Notes under the pieces: model-generated
Database searches by the model: none
What the model was told of the DNA's origin: nothing
The model's input: only the letters and a program-made list of their open reading frames with translations
Translations under genes and position numbers: made by a program
Shown here: piece after piece, positions 14,805 to 25,116 of the stretch
How the letters are laid out: every line of letters begins with the position of its first letter
Numbering within the stretch: the stretch's first letter is position 1
Source: CAZHFW01 sp964531675
Lineage (GTDB): Bacteria > Planctomycetota > Phycisphaerae > Phycisphaerales > UBA1924
Assembly (NCBI GenBank): GCA_964531675.1
Contig: CAZHFW010000034.1
Span: 1 to 40,243, forward strand
Direction of reading: 5' to 3'
DNA length: 40,243 nt

Positions 14805-16277
14805 TCACGCCGCGCTATTCGCAGCCGTGGTCCCGGATCCCGCATCGGCGCTGGGAGTCTGGGGGTTCTGAGCGGCCCGGCGCTGGTCCCGCCAGCGCTT
14901 CACGAGCATGATCGCCCACACGAGCTGGGCGATGAACGTCGGCAGAGCGCCCATGAGCACCGTGTGGAGCTTGAGCGGGATGTACACCCACGCGGCCCAC
15001 CATCCCAGGCTTGTCAGTCCCACGACCACGGGGATGTGCCAGAGCCTGGTCCGCTTCATCACCGCGGCGCTGGCCTGCTTCCCGAAGCGGGCGGCGTAGT
15101 CGCCGTAGAGGCCCAACAGCCGCCTGGCCCAGACGAACTCGCTGGCCAGAATCGCCAGACCGATGGGCGTGACGATCAGGCCTGGGCCCGGGCCGATCAT
15201 CATGAAGATTCCGACGAGCACGACCGCGGTGCCGACGATGAGCACCATGACCTTGCGCGCCTGACGGAGCGTCACGCGGGCCAGACGCTCGGCGTCCTCC
15301 CCGAGAGGCGAGGGTCTTGAGACAAGGAGCGCCGGATCGGGCTTGCTGCCCAGGATCGACGCGACGCCTCCCGCCGCGACCAGGGACATGATCACGCCGA
15401 GAAGGATCTCCGGGTGCATCTCCGGGATCAGGCCCGGGATGAGCATCTTGGCCGAAAGCAGCAGGAGCATCAGCGTGAGCGCCACCTTGAAGTAGCGCAG
15501 CCAGCCGATGAACCGGGTCAGGACCAGGAAGACCGAACGCACCGTGAGGACCGCGAGCACGTTGGCGGCAAACAGGATGAAGGGCTCACGCGTCAGGGCC
15601 AGACCCGCGGGGATCGCGTCGAAGGCGAACACGCCGTCGGCGGTCTCGATGAGGACCAAGGTGACGAGCAGCAGCGTCGGGACGCGTTTGCCGTTCTCGA
15701 TGGTCAGGAACTTCCGGCCGTCGAAGGTGAACGCGATTCCGTGGAGCTTGCGGATCGCCTTCACGACCAGGTTCTTCTCGGGGTCCATGTTCTCCTGGCG
15801 GACCAGGATCATGCGGAGCGCCGAGAGCAGAAGCAGGACGCCGAAGACGTACGTCGTCCACTTGAACTGACCGAGCAGGGCCACGCCGCCGGCGATCATC
15901 AGCCCGCGGACGAAGATCGCGATGATCGCGCCCGCAAAGAGCACGCGCAGCTGCGCATCGCGCGCGACCTTGAAGTTCGACATGATCGCCGCGATGACGA
16001 CGACGTTGTCCAGGGTCAGGACGGTCTCCGCGGCATAGGTCGAGATGAACTGGATGGTCGCCTGCGGGCCCGTGAGGTTGTTGTGCAGCCCGTAGGGATC
16101 GACCTCGTAGAGGTAGTACACCCCCATCGCCGACGCGAGGGTGATGGAGAGCCAGAAGACCGCCGAGGCGAAGGAATCGATCGTCCGCATCATCCGCAGA
16201 CGGCGTTCCCCGAGCCTGAGCTCGAGGCCGATCATCGCGGCGACGAAGAGAAGGAATCCCAGCCAAACGTAAATCAT
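14805..16277 (-). CDS. TerC-family membrane protein fused to a PGPGW domain
   Basis: 490 residues. The N-terminal ~300 form a divergent TerC domain: the first metal-type motif is ETVLTLDNVVVIAAI and the second is ADGVFAFDAIPAG, where most members have FAVDSIPA. After a linker comes VGIFMMIGPGPGLIVTPIGLAILASEF plus VWARRLL, a match to the PGPGW transmembrane family, then two further spans and an Ala/Ser-rich tail. TerC proteins of the YkoY/MeeF type export Mn2+ or metallate secreted enzymes. The role of PGPGW is unknown. It is the last of three terC genes on this strand, 85 bp after the second, and may be read through from it. Confidence 0.85.
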   Translation of the reverse strand: MIYVWLGFLLFVAAMIGLELRLGERRLRMMRTIDSFASAVFWLSITLASAMGVYYLYEVDPYGLHNNLTGPQATIQFISTYAAETVLTLDNVVVIAAIMSNFKVARDAQLRVLFAGAIIAIFVRGLMIAGGVALLGQFKWTTYVFGVLLLLSALRMILVRQENMDPEKNLVVKAIRKLHGIAFTFDGRKFLTIENGKRVPTLLLVTLVLIETADGVFAFDAIPAGLALTREPFILFAANVLAVLTVRSVFLVLTRFIGWLRYFKVALTLMLLLLSAKMLIPGLIPEMHPEILLGVIMSLVAAGGVASILGSKPDPALLVSRPSPLGEDAERLARVTLRQARKVMVLIVGTAVVLVGIFMMIGPGPGLIVTPIGLAILASEFVWARRLLGLYGDYAARFGKQASAAVMKRTRLWHIPVVVGLTSLGWWAAWVYIPLKLHTVLMGALPTFIAQLVWAIMLVKRWRDQRRAAQNPQTPSADAGSGTTAANSAA

Positions 16278-16362
16278 GCCGACGTTTTCACCTTGGAGCG
16301 ACCCCTCCCCGGGGCGACTCCCGCCAGTCTAGGACCCTTACGCCCCGGGTCTGTCCGGGTTC

Positions 16363-17418
16363 TCACCGCGCCGCGGCCCGGCGGTTGGCGATCATCGAGG
16401 CGCCGATCCCCGCGACCAGGCACAGCACGATCACCCCCAGCGACACCAGAGGCGACATCTCAAGGGGCTTCTCCGGAATCCAGTGGACCAGATTTCCGCC
16501 CCAGGCTGGGAGCCTGGACTCCAGGTGACGGAGGTGATGCGCCCCTTCCACCAGCATCTTGAGCCCCACGAACGCGAGGATCACCGCCAGGCTCACTTCG
16601 AGGTACTTGAACTGGTCCATCGCCGAGGCCAGCACGAAGTACAGCGCCCGCAGGCCCAGGATCGCGAACATGTTCGAGCTGAAGACCAGGAACGAGTCGG
16701 TGGTGACGCTGATGATCGCGGGAACCGAGTCGACCGCGAAGACCAGGTCCACGACGTTGAGCACCATGAGCACCAGGAACAGGGGTGTTGCCGACAGGCG
16801 TCCGGCGTTGGATTGGTCGCGGACGAAGAAGCGGTCGCCGTGGTACGTGCTCGTGACCGGAATGAACTTGCGGACGAGCCTGACCGCCTTGCTCTGGTCG
16901 GGATTGAACTCGCTGTCCTCGGAGAAGAGCATCTTGTAGGCGGTCCACACCAGGAAGAAGCCAGCCAGGTAGAGCACCCACTCGAACATATGGATGATGG
17001 TGATCGCAAAGCCGATCATCCCGCCGCGCATGATGAGCGTCGCGATGATGCCCCAGGTCAGGACGCGATGCTGGTGCTCGCGCGGCACCTTGAAGTGCGT
17101 GAAGATCAGCGCGAAGACGAAGAGGTTGTCCACCGACATCGCGTATTCGAGGATCCAGCCCTGCAAGAAGCGGGTCGCGGCGTCGAGGCCGCCGAGCGGG
17201 CGCACGCCCTCGCTCCCCACGCCCATGCCGAACATCTTGGTCTCGTAGATCCAGTACACCGCGGGGACAAAGGCCAGCGCCAGGGAGATGCACACGCCCG
17301 TCCAGGAGAGGGCGGTGCGCGCGGTGATCGGGCGGCCGCGCCGTCCGAACACGAACAGGTCCACCAGCATGAACAGCAGGATGAACCCGATGAAGGCCGC
17401 CCAGAGCGTGATCGCCAT
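16363..17418 (-). CDS. TerC-family membrane protein (Alx-like)
   Basis: 351 residues with about nine membrane spans. The start is the ATG at 17418, because GGGGAG lies five bases before it. The two TerC signatures are intact: EYAMSVDNLFVFALIFTHF and VVDLVFAVDSVPAIISVT. They are followed by SSNMFAILGLRALYFVL. Soluble loops carry PREHQHRVL and an acidic LFSEDSEFNPDQSK segment. Members such as Alx and MeeY act as Mn2+ exporters or in metal loading of exported proteins. It lies downstream of the riboswitch-headed terC, from which it is separated by a terminator-like hairpin, so it may be partly independent. Confidence 0.9.
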   Translation of the reverse strand: MAITLWAAFIGFILLFMLVDLFVFGRRGRPITARTALSWTGVCISLALAFVPAVYWIYETKMFGMGVGSEGVRPLGGLDAATRFLQGWILEYAMSVDNLFVFALIFTHFKVPREHQHRVLTWGIIATLIMRGGMIGFAITIIHMFEWVLYLAGFFLVWTAYKMLFSEDSEFNPDQSKAVRLVRKFIPVTSTYHGDRFFVRDQSNAGRLSATPLFLVLMVLNVVDLVFAVDSVPAIISVTTDSFLVFSSNMFAILGLRALYFVLASAMDQFKYLEVSLAVILAFVGLKMLVEGAHHLRHLESRLPAWGGNLVHWIPEKPLEMSPLVSLGVIVLCLVAGIGASMIANRRAAAR

Positions 17419-17526
17419 CGTGACTCCCCAGACCCGGGCGCCCCGTTCTCCCGAACAGGCCGGCCGCCCGCGCCGCAAGGTCAGAATGTAGGGGCTCCGG
17501 GGTTTCCCCGCGCACCCCCAAAACGA

Positions 17527-17571
17527 CCAAGACCCCCGGGGCGTGCCTCAGCACCCGCCCGGGGGTCGGTC
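17527..17571 (-). terminator. Hairpin terminator between terC genes
   Basis: GACCCCCGGG (17531-17540) pairs perfectly with CCCGGGGGTC (17558-17567). An outer GACC (17525-17528) and GGTC (17568-17571) can add to the stem across an AA bulge. Read on the minus strand it lies 14 nt after the stop of the first terC and is followed by a short T-rich stretch (CGTTTTGG). It probably limits read-through into the second terC. Confidence 0.65.
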
Positions 17572-17584
17572 TTCTCTGTTGTGA

Positions 17585-18826
17585 TCAGCCCGCCGAGGCC
17601 GGGGTCCGCTTGGCGCCCAGGACCGAGGCCACGACCGCGGTGAGGAGGATGCCCACGACGACCAGCATCGAGACGGTCGTGTCGATCTTGATCGCCTTGG
17701 CTTCCGAGATCGTCACGCCGACCAGCGAGCCCATGTCATCCATGTAGGGAGGCACGCTGAGCAGGAGCAGCTTGAAGCCCACAAAGGCCAGGATGAGGAT
17801 CAGCGCGGGCTTGAGGTACCTGAACTTCGCGATGGCCGCCGCCAGGCAGAAGTAGAGCGCCCGCAGGCCCAGAATCGCGAAGATGTTGCTCGTGAACACG
17901 ATGAACGGATCCGGGGTGATCGCGAAGATGGCCGGGATCGAGTCCACCGCGAAGACCAGGTCCGTGATCTCCACCATGATCAGGGCCAGGAACAGGGGCG
18001 TGATCGCGCGACGGCCAAGCGAGCCCGCCGGGGGCGGGTCCTGGACTTCCTTGCCCGTCTTGGGATCGATCGAGTAGGTGGGCTTGAGGGTGCGGCGCGT
18101 GATGAAACGCTGACCATCGAAGAAGTCCGTCACCGGATAGAGCCTCTTGACGAGCCTCACGATGGGGTTCTTGGAGGGATCGCTCTCACCCTTGATGAGC
18201 ACCATCTTGAGGGCGGTGAGGATCAGGAGCAGCCCAAAGAGGATCAGGATCCACTGGAAGCGCATGATCAGCTCGCCGCCGATGAAGATCATGCCGCCGC
18301 GCATGAGCAGCGCGCCCAGGATGCCCCAGAACAGCACGCGGTGCTGGTACTTGGCGGGGATCGCGAAGAACGAGAAGATCAGGGCGATGACGAAGATGTT
18401 GTCCATCGCCAGGGACTTCTCGACCACGTACCCCGTGAGGTACTGCTTGGCCGCCTCGATCCCCTCCACCGTGCCCTGCACGATCAGCGGCGCCGACGAG
18501 TCGGTCAGCGCCATCGGGTTGTATTTGGGAGTGTTGAGACCGAGCCCGAGCCAGTGGTTCTGGTACGCGGCGTAGACGATCCCCGAGAACGCGATGCCGC
18601 AGGTCAGCCAGATCACCGACCAGGTGGCCGCCTCCTTCATGGAGACTTCGTGGGCCTCGCGGTGGAAGACGCCAAGGTCCAGGGCCAGAAAGACGAACAC
18701 GATACCGATGAAGCCGGCATAGGCCCAGAACTTGAGGTTCGTCGGCTCGCCTTCGGCCGCGAGCGCCGCGCCGGAAGCGAGGGTGGACATGAACCCCGTG
18801 GGGAGGGCGGTCAGAATGTCGAGCAT
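17585..18826 (-). CDS. TerC-family membrane protein under a Mn2+ riboswitch
   Basis: 413 residues from the ATG at 18826. The ORF is open 24 codons further upstream, but that stretch is leader RNA. The TerC signatures are VVEKSLAMDNIFVIALIFSFF and ITDLVFAVDSIPAIFAITP, followed by TSNIFAILGLRALYF. About nine spans are visible, with a charged loop (YSIDPKTGKEVQDPPP) in the middle. The leader contains a yybP-ykoY riboswitch, an element that senses Mn2+ and commonly precedes TerC/YkoY exporters, so Mn2+ efflux or metallation is the best functional guess. It is the first and best-controlled of three adjacent terC genes. Confidence 0.92.
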   Translation of the reverse strand: MLDILTALPTGFMSTLASGAALAAEGEPTNLKFWAYAGFIGIVFVFLALDLGVFHREAHEVSMKEAATWSVIWLTCGIAFSGIVYAAYQNHWLGLGLNTPKYNPMALTDSSAPLIVQGTVEGIEAAKQYLTGYVVEKSLAMDNIFVIALIFSFFAIPAKYQHRVLFWGILGALLMRGGMIFIGGELIMRFQWILILFGLLLILTALKMVLIKGESDPSKNPIVRLVKRLYPVTDFFDGQRFITRRTLKPTYSIDPKTGKEVQDPPPAGSLGRRAITPLFLALIMVEITDLVFAVDSIPAIFAITPDPFIVFTSNIFAILGLRALYFCLAAAIAKFRYLKPALILILAFVGFKLLLLSVPPYMDDMGSLVGVTISEAKAIKIDTTVSMLVVVGILLTAVVASVLGAKRTPASAG

Positions 18827-18937
18827 CAATCCAGTTCCCGGCGTCGCCACGCCCGGCCGAGAGCCGGTCGCGTCGCCACGCCATGTCACGACCCACACGA
18901 ACCCCAGAGGCCCCTGCTTGCGCAGTCAGGCTCCGAG
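18827..18937 (-). promoter_or_regulatory. Expression platform of the terC riboswitch
   Basis: The stretch between aptamer and start codon holds two 13-nt direct copies (18841-18853 and 18870-18882), each able to fold as GGCGT-GGCG-ACGCC or nearly so. Between them is a third stem, CCGGC with GCCGG. The promoter-distal copy ends 14 nt before the ATG and could mask the ribosome-binding region, so translational control is more likely than termination; no T-run is present. Confidence 0.5.
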
Positions 18938-19092
18938 GCGTGCGGTCTTGCACTCTGCGTTGAAGGCTCCGGGAATCCCGGATGAGGCCCCAAGCATGCG
19001 GCCGGCGGGACCGGGCGGGGATCGATCCGCTCCAATCCGTCTTGACGCCGAGCCGCGCCCGCCACAAGGCGGGAGGCTACTCCCCGACACGC
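18938..19092 (-). ncRNA. yybP-ykoY manganese riboswitch aptamer
   Basis: Read on the minus strand, the leader has the L1 signature GGGGAGTAGCC (19085 down to 19075) and, at the far end, GCAAGACC (18951-18944), the two conserved halves of the Mn2+ site. GCGTGT (19092-19087) pairs with GCACGC (18943-18938) to close helix P1 exactly where the family requires it. A CCCGCC-TTGT-GGCGGG hairpin follows the L1 signature, and a TTCAAC segment (18964-18959) precedes the GACC half. The family is known to bind Mn2+ and switch on exporter genes, and a terC gene follows here. The call was made by eye; a covariance search would settle it. Confidence 0.82.
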
Positions 19093-19104
19093 GAGAAGTA
19101 CGTC

Positions 19105-19133
19105 AGTATTCGGCACGTTGGCGGGATGATCAA
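19105..19133 (-). promoter_or_regulatory. Promoter of the riboswitch-terC unit
   Basis: On the minus strand, TTGATC (19133-19128) and AATACT (19110-19105) are separated by exactly 17 bp. Transcription would start near 19098, just before the 5' strand of the riboswitch P1 helix at 19092. Confidence 0.6.
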
Positions 19134-19217
19134 CGAAAACCGGACCGGAAGCTGTCCGATTTCGCCGATCCCAAATCATCCGATCGGGATCGACTTGTCC
19201 GAATCCCACGCCGTCCT

Positions 19218-19245
19218 CCCGGGGCCGCTTCTTGCGGACCCCGGG
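19218..19245 (-). terminator. Strong hairpin after rpoD
   Basis: CCCGGGG-CCGC pairs with GCGG-A-CCCCGGG around TTCTT, an 11-bp stem with one bulged A, 75 nt beyond the rpoD stop. A weaker stem, CGATCCC (19166-19172) with GGGATCG (19186-19192), lies further on. Neither has a T-run, so termination may need Rho. I see no gene in 19134-19319. Confidence 0.5.
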
Positions 19246-19319
19246 GTCGGACTTCGTCAGGATTCCAGCGTCCGAGTTGACCGGCCCGGGCTTGGCACCG
19301 GCCCGAGTTCCAGGCTGGC

Positions 19320-21305
<1,986 letters not shown>

Positions 21306-21397
21306 ACGCCTTCCTCCGCCCTTTGCCCAATGAGGGCCTCGCGAACAACTCGGACCAAACTCCCAGGACGCCCCTCCGGGCGGCCGGGCCTCTCTCT

Positions 21398-23260
21398 TCA
21401 GCTCGGGCGCGGCAGGACCCTCCGGTCCGGCCCCAGCGCCTTGTGCTGCTGACGTTTCTGCTCCACCAGCGCGATCGCGTCCAGATTCCCCGGCGCCCCT
21501 TCGGGACCCCGGGCCGCCAGACGCTTCCATGTTTCCGACCAGTGCGCCCGCAGACGCTCCAGGTTTCCTTCGGTGACCCGGTCGGCGACCTGCTGCAGCG
21601 AGACCGCCGCGTCGATCGTGCCGTCGAAGAGCTCGTGCCGCTCCAGATCCGAGAGCACAGCCTCAAGCTCGGGGTCCTGCCCCGCTTCCGCCACCCGACC
21701 GATGCTCGTTGCGATCGCCTGAATCAAGGGGGAACGATACCCCTCCGCGAGCAGCTGGTCCCGTGCCGCAGCCTCCAGACCCCGCCAGAGCCCGCCGTCG
21801 CAGAGCACGCACGCCAGCAGGTGCTCGCGGGGCTCCATCTGCCGCTCGACGAACACGAGCCTCTCCGGGCCCTTCTCCTCCTCGCGGGGAGGCAGAGGCC
21901 TGGAGCCCCGCCCCGCGGGGATCGAGCGCACGATGGTCTGTTCGTCCACGCCCGCCAGCGACGCCAGCCTTTTGACGATGAGCTGACGCCGGACGGGGTG
22001 CACTTCGTTCAGGCCCATCTCGACCAGGCGGGCGAGTTCCTCCTCGATGCCGCGCGACATCGCCGAGAGCCCCTTGCCGGCCAGGCGTTCACGCATGCGA
22101 TCAAAGCGGTAATCCAGCAGATCACGCGACGCTTCCAGCGCCTTGCGGAAGATCTCCGCGCCGTCCTCGCGCTTGAGCAGCTCGTCGGGATCCTTGGCGT
22201 CGGTGAAGCGGTTGAGCGCACAGATGCGCACGTCCAGGTCCTCGGCGAAGAAGACCTCGACCGCGCGGTCCGCCGCACGCTGGCCCGCCTCATCGCCATC
22301 GAAGAGCAGGATCACGCTGTCGCACAGGCGACGCAGCATCACCGCGTGGTCGCGGGTCAGCGCGGTGCCAAGGGTCGCGACCGCGTTGGCGAATCCTCCC
22401 TGGTGGCACGCGATGGTGTCGGTGTATCCCTCGGTGATGATCGCGGTGCGCTGGCGCTGGATCTCGCGGGCCGCCTGGTACAGGCCGTAGAGCGTCTTGG
22501 ACTTGTGGAAGAGCCTCGTGTCCGGGCTGTTCAGGTACTTGGGCTCATCCTCGTCGCGGATCTTCCGGCCGCCGAAGGCGATCACGCGTCCCATCTGATC
22601 GTGGATGGGGAAGATGAGGCGATGGCGGAGCGCGTCGTACGCGCCGTCGGAGTTCTCGCGCCGCTTGAGCAGGCCGAGCTCGTGCAGAGCGCCAAGGGCC
22701 ATGCCCTTGCTCTCGGCAAAGACTCGCAGCCCATCCCAGCGATCGGGAGCGGCGCCGACCTGGAAGGCCTCGACCATGTCGGGCGCGATGCCGCGACGCT
22801 CGATCACGCCCCGCGCGATAGCGCCGTGCTCGGGATGGCGCAGGATGGCGCGGAAGAACTCCGCCGCGATCTGGTTGGCCTTGCGCAGGTCCGCGAGGGT
22901 CGCGCCGGCGTGATCGCCATGATCGTGGTGGTCATGGAACGAAGTCTGCTGCGGCCTGCGCGGCGTGAGCTGCACCCCCCCACGCTCGGCCAGATGCTCC
23001 AGCGCCTCGCGAAACTCGAGCTTGTGGAAGTTGCGGACGAAGTTGAAGACGTCGCCTCCCGAGCCGCACACGAAGCACTTGTAGATCTGCTTGGCGGGGG
23101 AGACGGTCATGGACGGGTTGCGGTCGTCGTGGAACGGGCAGAGCCCGACGTACTCGCGCCCCTTGGGCTTGAGCGCGACGACTTCGCCGATCACGCGGAC
23201 GATGTCCGACGCGTGACGCACGCGCTCCAGGTCGTCGTTCTTGTTCCAAAGCTCGGCCAA
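21398..23260 (-). CDS. dnaG: DNA primase
   Basis: 620 residues. The start is a TTG at 23260, preceded by GAGGAAGGAG nine bases upstream. No ATG is near, and the fold starts at once (AELWNKNDDLERVRHASDIV). The CHC2 zinc site has Cys41, His44, Cys62 and Cys65 (CPFH, CFVC). The Toprim catalytic core contains ITEGYTDTIA and LLFDGDEAGQRAADRAVEVF, with RHRLIFPIHDQMGRVIAFGG before it. The C-terminal ~180 residues form the helicase-binding domain. Between zinc and core domains sits a short His/Asp-rich insertion, HDHHDHGDH at 109-117, that could bind metal. It makes primers for replication forks and is followed by rpoD; no rpsU is seen upstream. Confidence 0.95.
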   Translation of the reverse strand: MAELWNKNDDLERVRHASDIVRVIGEVVALKPKGREYVGLCPFHDDRNPSMTVSPAKQIYKCFVCGSGGDVFNFVRNFHKLEFREALEHLAERGGVQLTPRRPQQTSFHDHHDHGDHAGATLADLRKANQIAAEFFRAILRHPEHGAIARGVIERRGIAPDMVEAFQVGAAPDRWDGLRVFAESKGMALGALHELGLLKRRENSDGAYDALRHRLIFPIHDQMGRVIAFGGRKIRDEDEPKYLNSPDTRLFHKSKTLYGLYQAAREIQRQRTAIITEGYTDTIACHQGGFANAVATLGTALTRDHAVMLRRLCDSVILLFDGDEAGQRAADRAVEVFFAEDLDVRICALNRFTDAKDPDELLKREDGAEIFRKALEASRDLLDYRFDRMRERLAGKGLSAMSRGIEEELARLVEMGLNEVHPVRRQLIVKRLASLAGVDEQTIVRSIPAGRGSRPLPPREEEKGPERLVFVERQMEPREHLLACVLCDGGLWRGLEAAARDQLLAEGYRSPLIQAIATSIGRVAEAGQDPELEAVLSDLERHELFDGTIDAAVSLQQVADRVTEGNLERLRAHWSETWKRLAARGPEGAPGNLDAIALVEQKRQQHKALGPDRRVLPRPS

Positions 23261-23770
23261 CGCGCCAGGCTCCTTCCTCGAACGAACCCGCCGACGACAC
23301 TCGCCGGCGCCCAAGAACCGCCAAGGCCCCATCGGGCCGTGCCGTTTCGATCTGGTTGGTCTGAAGCAGAAGGCGTCCCGCGAACCGGCCCCATTGGATA
23401 CTCGGATCGTGATCGATCCGCCCGCGACCCGCACGCGCAGCAAGGCCGGCGTGCATCGCGGGAACAGGCTCGGCCCTGCCGCGCTCTCGCGCGTCAAAGC
23501 CAGGGGTCGGGCACGGGGAACGCTCGCAAGGGTTTGGTCCGTTCGGGCATGAGTGCGTCAAAGACGCGGCGCCCAGGGACCCGGGAGGTGAGCGTTCCCA
23601 GCTTCCGAGTCAACGGTAGCACAGGACCGGGATCGATCAACAAATCCAGTCCCCGCGCGTCGTTATCCCACCTTCTCAGGAGGAGGATTTCACCCGCCTG
23701 GTCGGGCCAGACCCTCCAGACCGAACCCTCAGCCCCCCGCGGACCCCGTTCCACGGGATAGGCTGATCAA
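23261..23770. other. 510-bp gap between divergent dnaG and acylphosphatase
   Basis: No convincing gene is seen. A minus-strand ORF at 23494-23754 (86 codons, GTG start, no ribosome-binding site) has third-position GC near 73 percent, below the surrounding genes and only slightly above random expectation, so I do not call it. A purine-rich AGGAGGAGGA at about 23679 on the plus strand is not followed by a start codon. The dnaG promoter must lie here or further upstream, but I could not pick it out with confidence. Confidence 0.4.
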
Positions 23771-24052
23771 ATGGACTCCACGCTCATCCGACTCGCGATC
23801 GAATACGCCGGCCGTGTGCAGGGGGTTGGCTTCCGCGCCACCGCCAAAGCGGTGGCCCATGGTTATCCGGTCACCGGGAATGTCCGCAACCAGCCGGATG
23901 GAACGGTCTATCTGGAAGTCCAGGGCGCCCCGCGTCAGGTCGAGGCGTTCCGGGACACCCTCAGGCTGCGCATGGAGTACAACATTCACGACGAGCGGGC
24001 CCAGCCCATCGCGCCGGTGCCGGGCGAGTCTGGCTTTGAGATCCGACGCTGA
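23771..24052 (+). CDS. acyP: Acylphosphatase
   Basis: 93 residues, the usual length of this small alpha/beta sandwich enzyme, which hydrolyses acyl phosphates such as carbamoyl phosphate and 1,3-bisphosphoglycerate. The phosphate-binding loop YAGRVQGVGFRATAKAVA carries the catalytic Arg, and GNVRNQPDGTVYLEVQG carries the catalytic Asn. The ATG at 23771 has no strong ribosome-binding site. The gene is single and ends 15 bp from the convergent pseudopilin gene. Confidence 0.93.
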   Translation: MDSTLIRLAIEYAGRVQGVGFRATAKAVAHGYPVTGNVRNQPDGTVYLEVQGAPRQVEAFRDTLRLRMEYNIHDERAQPIAPVPGESGFEIRR

Positions 24053-24067
24053 GATCTGCCGACGGGC

Positions 24068-24865
24068 TCAGGAGGCGAAGCTCGGGACGACGGAGTACAC
24101 GTTGTCCGCGGTTGTGGAGGGATCGCCATCGGGGCCCGCGGAGTAGAAGTACGCGGACTTGCCGACGCAGCGGCCGCCATCGGACAGGAACTCGACACCC
24201 TTGTTGGAACCGGGAAGCTTGGCCGCGACATTGGTGCGGACCAGATTGCCGTTGGCGGGGGCGTAGAAACGCGACGTGGGCGCGGCGCGATCGACGACGC
24301 CATTGAGCGGCGAGCTGGGGTTGTAGACCTCGCGATCGAACGTGCCGTCGGCCGCGGGATGCACGTAGCGCACGGGACGGCCCCAGGCGTCGAGCACCGT
24401 GTTGAACGCGAAGGAATCGGGCACCTTATCGATGTACGACGCGGGCTTGCCTCCCGAATCGCGATAGCTCGGCTGGAGCGCCTTGCCCAGGGACTTGACC
24501 ATTCCCGCAGCGGACGAACTCTCCTGCATCTGGACCAGGAACCACGCGACGGTGTCGAGGGGCTTGTCGGTGGGCTGGGCAGCGGCCGACGCGGCGTCGG
24601 CGATCACGATGTTCTGCGTGCTGCCCTTGGCGTCGGGGTGATTCACTGTGAGCGCGGGCGCGGTCTGCTGGGAGGACTGATACTCGTTGAGCATCGTCTC
24701 CAGCACGTGGATCGACTCGGTGGTCTGGCGGGCCTTGCCTCCCGCGACGACCTTGCTTCCGACTGTGACCGCGATCGCGATGAGAACTGCGATGATCGCG
24801 ATGACGACCAGGAGCTCGACGATCGTGAACGCGCCGCCCCGAGTGTTTGTCCGTCGACCGTGCAT
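24068..24865 (-). CDS. Type II secretion/type IV pilus pseudopilin-like protein
   Basis: 265 residues from the ATG at 24865, with AGGAG six bases upstream. The prepilin leader is MHGRRTNTRGGA, then FTIVELLVVIAIIAVLIAIAV begins the mature protein, with Glu at +5. The -1 residue is Ala instead of the standard Gly, an arrangement I recall from many planctomycete pseudopilins. The globular part (LETMLNEYQSSQQ, VLDAWGRPVRYVHPAADG, YFYSAGPDGDPSTTADNV) resembles GspG-type major pseudopilins, whose C-terminal D-rich loop binds calcium. No secretion or pilus genes are adjacent, so it is an orphan in this window. Hairpins in the leader include CGGTACG with CGTACCG near 24919-24939. Confidence 0.88.
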   Translation of the reverse strand: MHGRRTNTRGGAFTIVELLVVIAIIAVLIAIAVTVGSKVVAGGKARQTTESIHVLETMLNEYQSSQQTAPALTVNHPDAKGSTQNIVIADAASAAAQPTDKPLDTVAWFLVQMQESSSAAGMVKSLGKALQPSYRDSGGKPASYIDKVPDSFAFNTVLDAWGRPVRYVHPAADGTFDREVYNPSSPLNGVVDRAAPTSRFYAPANGNLVRTNVAAKLPGSNKGVEFLSDGGRCVGKSAYFYSAGPDGDPSTTADNVYSVVPSFAS

Positions 24866-25116
24866 GCTTGGCTCCTGAACGACATCCGCCGGGGTTGAGG
24901 GCCCGGCTTCTCGATATACGGTACGTCCAGAGCGTACCGCGGATGCATAACCGCATTTGGACTCCGAGAAGTCGGGAAAACGGCTCCCACCTTTCGGGAG
25001 GGCATTGACAGCCCACAGGGCCAGTCTAATGCTTCTTTGAGTCAAGACGCGAAGCACTCGGTGGGGACCAGGGGCGAACCCCTTGGGTTTGTCGCCGCGC
25101 GACCTTGAGGAGCCCC

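Noticed and set aside
23494..23754. 86-codon minus-strand ORF upstream of dnaG
   Set aside because: It has a GTG start without a ribosome-binding site, third-position GC about 73 percent, rare AGA and CTA codons, and no motif. It is possible but not supported.
21323..23761. 812-codon plus-strand ORF
   Set aside because: It is a shadow of dnaG on the other strand. It shows no start signal and no recognisable domain.
25005..25030. TTGACA followed by TCTAAT upstream of the coiled-coil gene
   Set aside because: The spacing is only 14 bp, too short for a normal sigma-70 promoter.
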